DNA from: Cepaea nemoralis
Lineage: Eukaryota; Mollusca; Gastropoda; Stylommatophora; Helicidae
Reading direction: 5' to 3'
DNA length: 64,000 nucleotides
NCBI GenBank assembly: GCA_014155875.1
Contig: JACEFZ010005091.1
Location: 232,001-296,000, forward strand
Below the pieces are notes generated by a model. It saw only the letters and a program-made list of their open reading frames with translations, searched no databases and was not told the DNA's origin. Shown here one piece after another: positions 33,701-44,100 of this stretch (position 1 is the first letter of the stretch; each line of letters starts with the position of its first letter). The translations under genes were made by a program, and so were the position numbers.

Positions 33701-34773
33701 GCTCAGATGGCGGCCTCTACAATGCTCAGAGATTGAAGGCTAAGACCAAAATTAGGAGGGTACTGATCAGAGAGTTGCTTTTTGCAGATGAAGCTGCAGT
33801 TACGACCCACTCTGAGGAAGAATTGCAATGTCTACTATCTGCATTCTCCAATGCTTGTTCTGAATTTGGTTTAACAATTAGCAAAAAGAAGACACAGATT
33901 ATGTCACAAGGTGCACATGGGGTACCATCAATCTTTATTGACGACGCCGAACTAGAGATAGTAGACCATTTTACATATCTAGGATCAGTGGTAAATAGCA
34001 AATTATCCCTAGATCAGGAAATCAACATCCGGATTGGTAAGGCAGCAACAACAATGAACAGATTAAGAAAAAGAGTCTGGGAGAACAGGAAGCTTACTGC
34101 CAAAACAAAAGTCCTTGTCTATCAAGCCTGTGTCCTTAGTACTCTTCTCTATGGCAGTGAAACCTGGACAACTTACTCACACCAAGAGAACAACTTAAAC
34201 AGCTTTCATATGCGGTGTCTGCGAAGAATTCTTGGTATTAAGTGGCAAGACAAAATCACAAATACTGAAGTATTGGAAAGATCAGGTTGTGTGACAGTTT
34301 ATTCCATGCTCAGTCTTCGTAGAATTAGATGGATAGGACATCTTAGGAGGATGGATGATGGTAGAATACCAAAGGATATCTTTTTTGGTGAATTACAGAT
34401 GGGTAAGAGATCTCAGGGTCGGCCTCTACTAAGATACAAAGATGTGTGTAAGCGGGACATGATTGATATAGGCATTGATAATTCACATTGGGAGCAAGTC
34501 GCCGCTGAACGTGTTGCATGGAGGGCAAATATCAGAAATGGAATAAAGTCAAAGGAGAAAATTATTGCAGAAAAGTCACACACCAAGCGTTTGAGACGTA
34601 AGATGGTGCATGATGGTGGAAGTGACCACGTGTTCACATGCACCCACTGTGAACGGACATTTACAGCGCAAATTGGCCTTATCAGTCACACTCGCTACCG
34701 CCATAGTTAAAAGTTATTATGCCTTTTTAAAGCACAAACTATCGTCTGTCAAGACGGCAAGGTGCCAATGGTA
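30775..34773 (+). mobile_element. Near-complete 4.0-kb APE-endonuclease non-LTR retrotransposon
   Basis: The 9-bp target duplication AGTAAAGTG is at 30766-30774 and 34774-34782. A ~760-bp 5' UTR, one EN-RT-zinc-finger ORF (broken once) and a short 3' UTR ending GACGGCAAGGTGCCAATGGT make up the element; there is no poly(A) tail. GATCGAAGC at 31053 fits a B-box pattern, but without a convincing A box. Related 5' leaders occur at 1-690, 18430 and 21350-21700. The family is of the I/RTE/Nimb style; clade not fixed. Confidence 0.93.
31541..34710 (+). pseudogene. APE endonuclease - RT - C2H2 finger polyprotein, one frameshift
   Basis: This protein nicks target DNA and copies the element's RNA into it. 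Endonuclease (31541 to about 32330): LRLATWNVRTM with the catalytic Asn, LQETR with Glu, MLGDFNARVG, LDFIITRR and TDHSLVV. The RT region starts near 33020: SGKAPGKDGIP, YKNKGDRSDCNNYRGISLL, QCGFRQNRSTTDMIF, FIDLTKAFD (motif A) and GVKQGCVLAPTLF (motif B). Motif C reads FADE at 33781-33792 instead of FADD. A C-terminal thumb (FTYLGSVVNSKLSLDQEI, LLYGSETWTTYS) leads to a C2H2 finger (CTHCERTFTAQIGLISH). A frameshift at about 33010-33030 separates EN from RT. The first ATG in frame (31586) lies after the catalytic Asn, and an in-frame TGA sits at 31493, so the native start is lost or non-AUG. Confidence 0.95.
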
Positions 34774-34782
34774 AGTAAAGTG

Positions 34783-35260
34783 TCATTGATTTAATTGTAA
34801 TTTTACATACAGACTTTTCTTTCCTTATGTCATATACAAGTATTGAGAGCCACAGTTAAATGTCATTGATTTAATTGTAATTTTACATACATACTTTTTT
34901 TTTTTGCTTATGTCATAATTTGAGAGCCATTGTTAAGTGTCATTAATTTAATTGTAATTTACATACAGACTTTTCTTTGCTGATGTCATATATTGAGAGT
35001 CATAGTTAAATAAAACTATCTGCACATCCTTTACAGGATACCGCAATCAACACCAACATGTTTTGGCTGTATCTGATTTACAAGGCGTAGCTGAGAATCA
35101 TTAAATTAATCTTAACTTACATGTAGACGTTTCCTGAGGGTGTTATACATCGAGTCATAGTTAAGAGTCAGTCATTAAGTTAATTTTAAGTTTACATGCA
35201 GATGTTTCTTTGGTGGGAATATTATATGGGTTGGTCTTAATCTTATTGTTACAAGGCTGT
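34783..35260. repeat. ~74-bp tandem repeat, right part
   Basis: Continuation of 30540-30774, with units carrying TCATTGATTTAATTGTAATT and ACATACAGACTTTTCTTT. From about 35090 the units are diverged. A SINE-B fragment lies at 35018-35085. Confidence 0.85.
35018..35085 (-). mobile_element. SINE-B 3' fragment (antisense)
   Basis: GCACATCCTTTACAGGATAC then CGCAATCAACACCAACATG matches the antisense 3' end of SINE-B. Only about 65 bp is present. Confidence 0.65.
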
Positions 35261-36330
35261 TTTTTGGTGATGTCACACATGCTTCGTGCAGAGTATATGA
35301 TTCAGTTCAAATATCAAAGATAGTTAGTTAGTTAGTCGTGGTTCCAACTTCACGGCAACGGGTCGTCCCCATATTGCTCCCTTCCTGTGCCAGTGAATAT
35401 CACACAAAATGCTCCTCACTGCCCAGTGTGAACAATGGAATAGACAGGAGCATCGGCAAGCCAACAGCCCGCACAGGTACACTGTACATAATGCCGCCGC
35501 CAGAATGCCAACACAAAATTCCTCCACGAAAAATACAGTTCATCGTCGATGGAAACGGCAGTCACCAGAAAGACTTCATTGACCCGGGTTTTATCCCATA
35601 TGGCTCGGTCTTTTTCCGCAGGACGACCCGCCGAAAGCGCCGCACGAAGAACGAACTCCGTAGCACCAGCGGCGACTCCCAGGAGTCTCCTGAAATGCAC
35701 TCGTGAGCCGAAAAGGCAACCCAGACAATCCAGCAACAGCCGGCCGCCGTCGTTCCGAACATGCAGTTCACGCTACAAACAACTGCGGACAGATGTAAAA
35801 GCATTCCACGCGAAACGCAAGCTCACAGTGTAGCGCCACGCACTCACTCAGTAGCAGGGCGACGGAACCATATCCTCCTTAGTCGCCTTTTACGACATGC
35901 ATGGCAGGCAACAGTGTTTACTATTCTTTGCTCCCCCGTATGGGCCCCGGCAACACATGGGCGGAAATATCAAAGATAGGAAGCATCAGTTGGATCATAT
36001 CCCCAGGACACGCTTGTGTGTTGGGAAACGAGCAGGCGGACAGATTGGCTGGGACTGCACCGTTGGGTGTAGTACTCGTGCATGATAAGGCAGATGTGAC
36101 CAGGTCCATTTGGGATCGTGTATATAGCATGGATGAACAGATACATCATAGTTTAGAGATAATGGAGCGGAAGGGAGTGACCATGCGATCTAGCAGACAA
36201 TCAGTACTCCGAGGAAAGGTCAGAAGGACATGTAATCAGAATGTAGATGGTATCATTAGTATTGGGACTCTTCGCTTGTGTTGAAGATTAGGTCGAGCAC
36301 GCATAAGAATATCCCAAGTGCTGTGATGTA
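35245..36330 (+). pseudogene. RNase H end of a non-LTR retrotransposon, split by a 641-bp insertion
   Basis: Before the insertion the translation reads CRVYDSVQISKI; after it, ISKIGSISWIISPGHACVLG and NEQADRLAG, the C-terminal RNase H block. It continues DKADVTRSIWDRVYSMDEQI and NQNVDGIISIGTLRLC, related to 19741-19945. The endonuclease and RT are absent, consistent with 5' truncation. The insertion's 15-bp target duplication lies within the ISKI codons. Confidence 0.85.
35324..35964 (-). mobile_element. 641-bp retroposon with (CTAA)n tail, inserted in the RNase H fragment
   Basis: Flanked by a perfect 15-bp duplication AAATATCAAAGATAG (35309-35323 and 35965-35979). On the minus strand it ends in CTAACTAACTAA, a retroposon tail. 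It is GC-richer than its surroundings and contains CATGTCGTAAAAGGCGACTA near its 5' end, a near-palindromic phrase. I do not recognise the family. Frames of up to about 120 codons cross it but show no domain. It could be a deletion derivative of an RNase H element, since the tail type is shared. Confidence 0.85.
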
Positions 36331-36462
36331 TGTTCTTGACTCAACACAACTTAACTAAATACATTGAGATTAGTAATATTTGGAAAGGAAGACGTGCATA
36401 CAGCCAGTTGAATTCCTGAACAAGAATATATCAGGTGAAATACTATTCAATATTCCCTGAAA

Positions 36463-36610
36463 TTAACATGAATGAAACTATGTTTCTCGCAATTAACATG
36501 TATGAAAATATGTTTTTGGCAATTAAAATATATGAAACTATGCTCCTTGCAATTAAAATTTATGAAACTATGTTCATGGCAATTAAAATGTAAGAAACTA
36601 TGCTCTTTAA
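36463..36610. repeat. 30-bp tandem repeat, about 5 copies
   Basis: GCAATTAAAATGTATGAAAC then TATGTTC recurs every ~30 bp with small changes. It lies just upstream of the 14-bp minisatellite. Confidence 0.8.
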
Positions 36611-36636
36611 TACAACTGACAAAATAAGAGACCTCA

Positions 36637-37615
36637 ACATGAGTGCTTCAATATGAGTGCTACAATAGGGTGCTACAATATAGGTGCTACAATATGGGTG
36701 CTACAATATGGGTGCTACAATATGGATGCTACAATATGGATGCTACAATATAGGTGCTACAATATGAGTACTACAATATGGATACTACAGCATGAATGTG
36801 TCAACACGGGTGCTACAATATGGGTGCTAGAATATGGTTGCTACAACATGGGTGCTACTACATGGGTACTACAATATGGGTGCTACAATATGAGTGCTAC
36901 AATATGAGTGCTACAATATGAGTGCTACAATATGGGTGCTACAATATGGATGTGTCAACATGGGTGCAACAATTTGGATTCTACAATATGGGTGCTACAA
37001 CATGGGTGCTACATTATGGGTGCTACAACATGGGTGCTACAATATAGGTGCTACAATATGGGTGCTACAATATGGGTGCTACAACATGGGTGCTACAACA
37101 TGGTTGCTCCAATATGGGTGCTACAATATGGGTGCTACAATATTGGTGCTACAATATGGGTGCTACTATATGGGTGCTACAACATGGATGTGTCAACATG
37201 GGTGCAACAATTTGGATTCTACAATATGGGTGCTACAATATGGGTGGCTACAATATGGGTGCTACAATATGGGTGCTACACATGGATGTGTCAACATGAG
37301 TGTTTCAAAATGGGTGCTAGAATATGGATGTGTCAACACCAGTGCTACAGTATGGGCGCTACAACATAGATGTGTCAACAGAAGTGCTACAATATAGGTG
37401 CTACAACATGGGTGCTACAACATGAGTGCTACAATATGGGTGCTACAATATGGGTGATACAACATGGGTGCTACAAAATGAGTGCTACAACATGGGTGCT
37501 ACAATATGGGTGCTACAATATGGGTGCTATAATAGGTGTGCTACAATATGGGTGCTATAATAGGGGTGCTACAATATGGGTGCTACATCATGGGTGCTAC
37601 AACATGGGTGCTACA
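36637..37615. repeat. 14-bp minisatellite, about 70 copies
   Basis: The unit is GCTACAATATGGGT with common variants (ATGGAT, ATGAGT, CATGGGT) and a repeating longer block containing ATGTGTCAAC. Because 14 is not a multiple of three and the unit lacks stops in the plus strand, all three plus frames stay open over long stretches; the resulting 14-residue periodic peptides are not genes. Confidence 0.97.
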
Positions 37616-38124
37616 CGTCACTGTGGTTCTGTCGTCTCTTTTATAGGCACGCAAATTTGAACACTTCATTTTCAAATTACGCCGGTTTCCCGATGATGCA
37701 GCAATTGTACCTCGTCCCACTAATTCGTGCGTTAGTTTTTAATGTTTCTGTTGTCAAGTGTGTCGTCTAGAATCGACTTGTTTTTTTTTTATTACATTAT
37801 GTGGATCCCAGCTAATGCATGTTAGCATAGGAATGTGTGGAATTAATAAATTTAAAAAAAAACAACAGCACAAGAGATCAATATGTGTGATTAAAAACAC
37901 AACACAAGAGATGAATGTGTGGGATCAAAAACACAACACAAAAGATGAATGGATGTAGGTATTTACATCATAACGCCACGGTCAGAGAAATCAGATGTAA
38001 CCACAACACATCTCTGCATTCTTCATCTTCAAGCTGTGGTACTTGAATCATCATCGCCATCGCTACAATCATTACCATCATCATCTTTATCAAGTACTTC
38101 AGCCCGTAGTAGTGTAACTTCCTA
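37616..38124. other. Intergenic with a 34-bp x3 repeat
   Basis: 37862-37960 has three copies of a unit with AAAACACAACACAAGAGATG. The rest shows no recognised feature. This is the left flank of the 61-bp satellite. Confidence 0.65.
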
Positions 38125-41100
38125 TTCATTGGATGATATATTTAGCTGCGCCGCACTTATTAATGCCATGAATGTCCGTGTTCAGTTCATTGGATGATAT
38201 ATTTAGCTGCGCCGCACTTATTAATGCCATGAATGTCCGTGTTCAGTTCATTGGATGATATATTTAGCTGCGCCGCACTGATAATGCCATGAATGTCCGT
38301 GTTCAGTTCATTGGATGATATATTTAGCTGCGCCGCACTTATTAATGCCATGAATGTCCGTGTTCAGTTCATTGGATGATATATTTAGCTGCGCCGCACT
38401 GATTAATGCCATGAATGTCCGTGTTCAGTTCATTGGATGATATATTTAGCTGCGCCCGCACTTATTAATGCCATGAATGTCAGTGTTATGATATATTTAG
38501 CTGCGCCGCACTTATTAATGCCATGAATGTCTGTGTTCAGTTCATTGGATGATATATTTAGCTGCGCCACACTTATTAATGCCATGAATGTCAGTGTTAT
38601 GATATATTTAGCTGCGCCGCACTTATTAATGCCATGAATGTCAGTGTTATGATATATTTAGCTGCGCCGCACTTATTAATGCCAATGAATGTCTGTGTTC
38701 AGTTCATTGGATGATATATTTAGCTGCGCCACACTTATTAATGCCATGAATGTCAGTGTTATGATATATTTAGCTGCGCCGCACTTATTAATGCCATGAA
38801 TGTCTGTGTTCAGTTCATTGGATGATATATTTAGCTGCGCCACACTTATTAATGCCATGAATGTCAGTGTTATGATATATTTAGCTGCGCCGCACTTATT
38901 AATGCCATGAATGTCTGTGTTCAGTTCATTGGATGATATATTTAGCTGCGCCACACCTTATTAAGCCATGAATGTCAGTGTTATGACTATATTTAGCTGC
39001 GCCGCACTTATTAATGCCATGAATGTCTGTGTTCAGTTCATTGGATGATATATTTAGCTGCGCCGCACTTATTAATGCCATGAAGTCTGTGTTCAGTTCA
39101 TTGGATGATATATTTAGCTGCGCCACCACTTATTAATGCCATTGAATGTCTGTGTTCAGTTCATTGGATGATATACTTAGCTGCGCCACACTTATTAATG
39201 CCATGAATGTCTGTGTTCAGTTCATTGGATGATATATTTAGCTGCGCCCCACTTATTAATGCCATGAATGTCTGTGTTCAGTTCATTGGCTGATATATTT
39301 AGCTGCGCCACACTTATTAATGCCATGAAGTCTGTGTTCAGTTCATTGGATGATATATTAGCTGCGCCCACACTTATTAATGCCATGAATGTCTGTGTTC
39401 AGTCATGGATGATATATTAGCTGCGCACACTTATTAATGCTCATGAATGTCATGTGTTCAGTTCATTGGATGATATATTTAGCTGCGCCACACTTATTAA
39501 TGCCATCGAATGTCTGTGTTTCAGTTCATGGAGATTATATTTAGCTGCGCCACACTTATTAATGCCTATGAAGTCTGTGTTCAGTTCATTTTGGATGATA
39601 TATTTAGCTGCGCCACACTATTAATGCCGATGAATGTCTCGTGTTCAGTTCATTGGATGATATATCTTAGCTGCGCCACACTTATTATGCCCATGAATGT
39701 CTGTGTCAGTTTCATTGGATGATATATTAGCTGCGCCACACTTATTATGCCATGAATGTCTGTGTTTCAGTTCCATTGGATGACTATATTTAGCTGCGCC
39801 ACACTTATTTAATGCCATGAATGTCTGTGTTCAGTTCATTGGATGATATATTTAGCTGCGCCACACTTATAATGCCATGAATGTCTGTGTTCAGTTTCAT
39901 TGGATGATATATTTAGCTGCGCCACACTTATTAATGCCATGAAGTCTGTGTTCAGTTCATTGGATGATATATAGCTGCGCCACACCTATTAATGCCATGA
40001 ATGTCTGTGTTCAGTTCATGGATGCTATATTTAGCTGCGCCACACTTATTTAATGCCATGAATGTCTGTGTTCAGTTCATTGGATGATATATTAGCTGCG
40101 CCACACTTATTAATGCCATGAATGTCTGTGTTCAGTTCATTGGATGATATATTTAGTGCGCCCCACTTATAATGCCATGAAGTCTGTGTTCAGTTCATTG
40201 GATGATATATTTAGCTGCGCCGCACTTATTAATGCCATGAATGTCTTGTGTTCAGTTCATTGGATGATATATTAGCTGCGCCACACTTATAATGCCATGA
40301 ATGTCTGTGTTCAGTTCATTGGATGATATATTTAGCTGCGCCGCGCACTTATTAATGCCATGAATGTCTGTGTTCAGTTCATTGGATGATATATTTAGCT
40401 GCGCCGCACTGATTAATGCCATGAAATGTTTGTGTTCAGTTCATTGGATGATATATTTAGCTGCGCCACACTATTAATGCCATGAATGTCTGTGTTCAGT
40501 TCATGGATGATATATTTAGCTGCGCCGCACTGATTAATGCCATGAATGTTTGTGTTCAGTTCATTGGATGATATATTTAGCTGCGCCACACTTATTAATG
40601 CCATGAATGTCTGTGTTCAGTTCATTGGATGATATATTTAGCCTGCGCCACACTTATTTAATGCATGAATGTCTGTGTTCAGTTCATTGGATGATATATT
40701 TAGCTGCGCCACATTATTAATGCCATGAATGTCTGTGTTTCAGTCATTGGATGATATATTTAGCTGCGCCGCAACTTATCTAATGCCATGAATGTCTGTG
40801 TTCAGTTCATTGGATGATATATTTAGCTGCGCCAACACTTATTAATGCCATGAATGTCTGTGTTCAGTTCATTGGATGATATATTTAGCTGCGCCGCACT
40901 TATTAATGCCATGAATGTCTGTGTTCAGTTCATTGGATGATATATTTAGCTGCGCCGCACTGATTAATGCCATGAATGTTGTGTTCAGTTCATTGGATGA
41001 TATATTAGCTGCGCCCACACTTATTAATGCCATGAATGTCTGTGTTCAGTTCATTGGATGATATATTTAGCTGCGCCGCACTGATTAATGCCATGAATGT

Positions 41101-44100
41101 CTGTGTTCAGTTCATTGGATGATATATTTAGCTGCGCCAAACTTATTAATGCCATGAATGTCTGTGTTCAGTTCATTGGATGACTATATTTAGCTGCGCC
41201 GCACTTATTAATGCATGAATGTCTGTGTTCAGTTCATTGGATGATATATTTAGCTGCGCCACACTTATTAATGCCATGAATGTCTGTGTTCAGTTCATTG
41301 GATGATATATTTAGCTTGCGCCACACTATTAATGCCATGAATGTCTGTGTTCAGTTCATTGGATGATATATTTAGCTGCGCCACACTTATTAATGCCATG
41401 AATGTCCGTGTTCAGTTCATTGGATGATATATGTAGCTGCGCCACACTTATTAATGCCATGAATGTCTGTGTTCAGTTCATTGGATGATATATTTAGCTG
41501 CGCCACACTTATTAATGCCATGAATGTCCGTGTTCAGTTCATTGGATGATATATTTAGCTGCGCCACACTTATTAATGCCATGAATGTCTGTGTTCAGTT
41601 CATTGGATGATATATTTAGCTGCGCCACACTTATTAATGCCATGAATGTCTCCGTGTTCAGTTCATTTGGATGATATATTTAGCTGCGCAACACTTATTA
41701 ATGCCTCATGAATGTCGTGTTCAGTTCATTGGATGATATATTTAGCTGCGCCGCACTTATTAATGCCATGAAGTCTGTGTTCAGTTCATTGGATGATATA
41801 TTTAGCTGCACCACACTTATTAATGCCATGAATGTCTGTGTTCAGTTCATTGGATGATATATTTAGCTGCGCCACACTTATTAATGCCATGAATGTCCGT
41901 GTTCAGTTCATTGGATGATATATTTAGCTGCGCCACACTTATTAATGCCATGAATGTCCGTGTTCAGTTCATTGGATGATATATTTAGCTGCGCCGCACT
42001 TATTAATGCCATGAATGTCTGTGTTCAGTTCATTGGATGATATATTTAGCTGCACCACACTTATTAATGCCATGAATGTCTGTGTTCAGTTCATTGGATG
42101 ATATATTTAGCTGCGCCGCACTTATTAATGCCATGAATGTCCGTGTTCAGTTCATGGATGATATATTTAGCTGCGCACACTTATTAATGCCATGAATGTC
42201 CGTGTTCAGTTCATTGGATGATATATTTAGCTGCGCCACACTTATTAATGCCATGAATGTCTGTTAGTTCATTGGATGATATATTTAGCTGCGCCACACT
42301 TATTAATGCCATGAATGTCCGTGTTCAGTTCATTGGATGATATATTTAGCTGCGCCACACTTATTAATGCCATGAATGTCCGTGTTCAGTTCATTGGATG
42401 ATATATTTAGCTGCGCACACTTATTAATGCCATGAATGTCCGTGTTCAGTTCATTGGATGATATATTTAGCTGCGCCACACTTATTAATGCCATGAATGT
42501 CTGTGTTCAGTTCATTGGATGATATATTTAGCTGCGCCACACTTATTAATGCCATGAATGTCCTGTTCAGTTCATTGGATGATATATTTAGCTGCGCCAC
42601 ACTTATTAATGCCATGAATGTCCGTGTTCAGTTCATTGGATGATATATTTAGCTGCGCGCCGCACTTATTAATGCCATGAATGTCTGTGTTCAGTTCATT
42701 GGATGATATATTTAGCTGCACCACACTTATTAATGCCATGAATGTCTGTGTTCAGTTCATTGGATGATATATTTAGCTGCGCCGCACTTATTAATGCCAT
42801 GAATGTCCGTGTTCAGTTCATTGGATGATATATTTAGCTGCAGCCACACTTATTAATGCCATGAATGTCTGTGTTCAGTTCCATTGATGATATATTTAGC
42901 TGCGCCACACTTATTAATGCCATGAATGTCCGTGTTCAGTTCATTGGATGATATATTTAGCTGCGCCGCACTTATTAATGCCATGAATGTCCGTGTTCAG
43001 TTCATTGGATGATATATTTAGCTGCACCACACTTATTAATGCCATGAATGTCTGTGTTCAGTTCATTGGATGATATATTTAGCTGCGCCACACTTATTAA
43101 TGCCATGAATGTCCGTGTTCAGTTCATTGGATGATATATTTAGCTGCGCCACACTTATTAATGCCATGAATGTCCGTGTTCAGTTCATTGGATGATATAT
43201 TTAGCTGCGCCGCACTTATTAATGCCATGAATGTCTGTGTTCAGTTCATTGGATGATATATTTAGCTGCGCCGCACTGATTAATGCCATGAATGTCTGTG
43301 TTCAGTTCATTGGATGATATATTTAGCTGCGCCGCACTTATTAATGCCATGAATGTCCGTGTTCAGTTCATTGGATGATATATTTAGCTGCGCCACACTT
43401 ATTAATGCCATGAATGTCCGTGTTCAGTTCATTGGATGATATATTAGCTGCGCCACACTTATTAATGCCATGAATGTCTGTGTTCAGTTCATTGGATGAT
43501 ATATTTAGCTGCGCCACACTTATTAATGCCATGAATGTCCGTGTTCAGTTCATTGATGATATATTTAGCTGCGCCACACTTATTAATGCCATGAATGTCC
43601 GTGTTCAGTTCATTGGATGATATATTTAGCTGCGCCACACTTATTAATGCCATGAATGTCCGTGTTCAGTTCATTGGATGATATATTTAGCTGCGCCACA
43701 CTTATTAATGCCATGAATGTCTGTGTTCAGTTCATTGGATGATATATTTAGCTGCACCACACTTATAATGCCATGAATGTCCGTGTTCAGTTCATTGGAT
43801 GATATATTTAGCTGCGCCACACTTATTAATGCCATGAATGTCCGTGTTCAGTTCATTGGATGATATATTTAGCTGCGCCGCACTTATTAATGCCATGAAT
43901 GTCTGTGTTCAGTTCTTGGATGATATATTTAGCTGCACCACACTTATTAATGCCATGAATGTCTGTGTTCAGTTCATTGGATGATATATTTAGCTGCGCC
44001 GCACTTATTAATGCCATGAATGTCCGTGTTCAGTTCATTGGATGATATATTTAGCTGCGCCAACACTTATTAATGCCATGAATGTCTGTGTTCAGTTCAT

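Noticed and set aside
35338..35833. Host gene on either strand in the GC-rich stretch
   Set aside because: The stretch lies wholly within an insert bounded by a 15-bp target duplication and shows no domain.
36653..37660. Overlapping plus-strand frames rich in GATIWVLQYGCYNM
   Set aside because: The 14-bp unit has no stop in any plus frame, so all three frames stay open by necessity.
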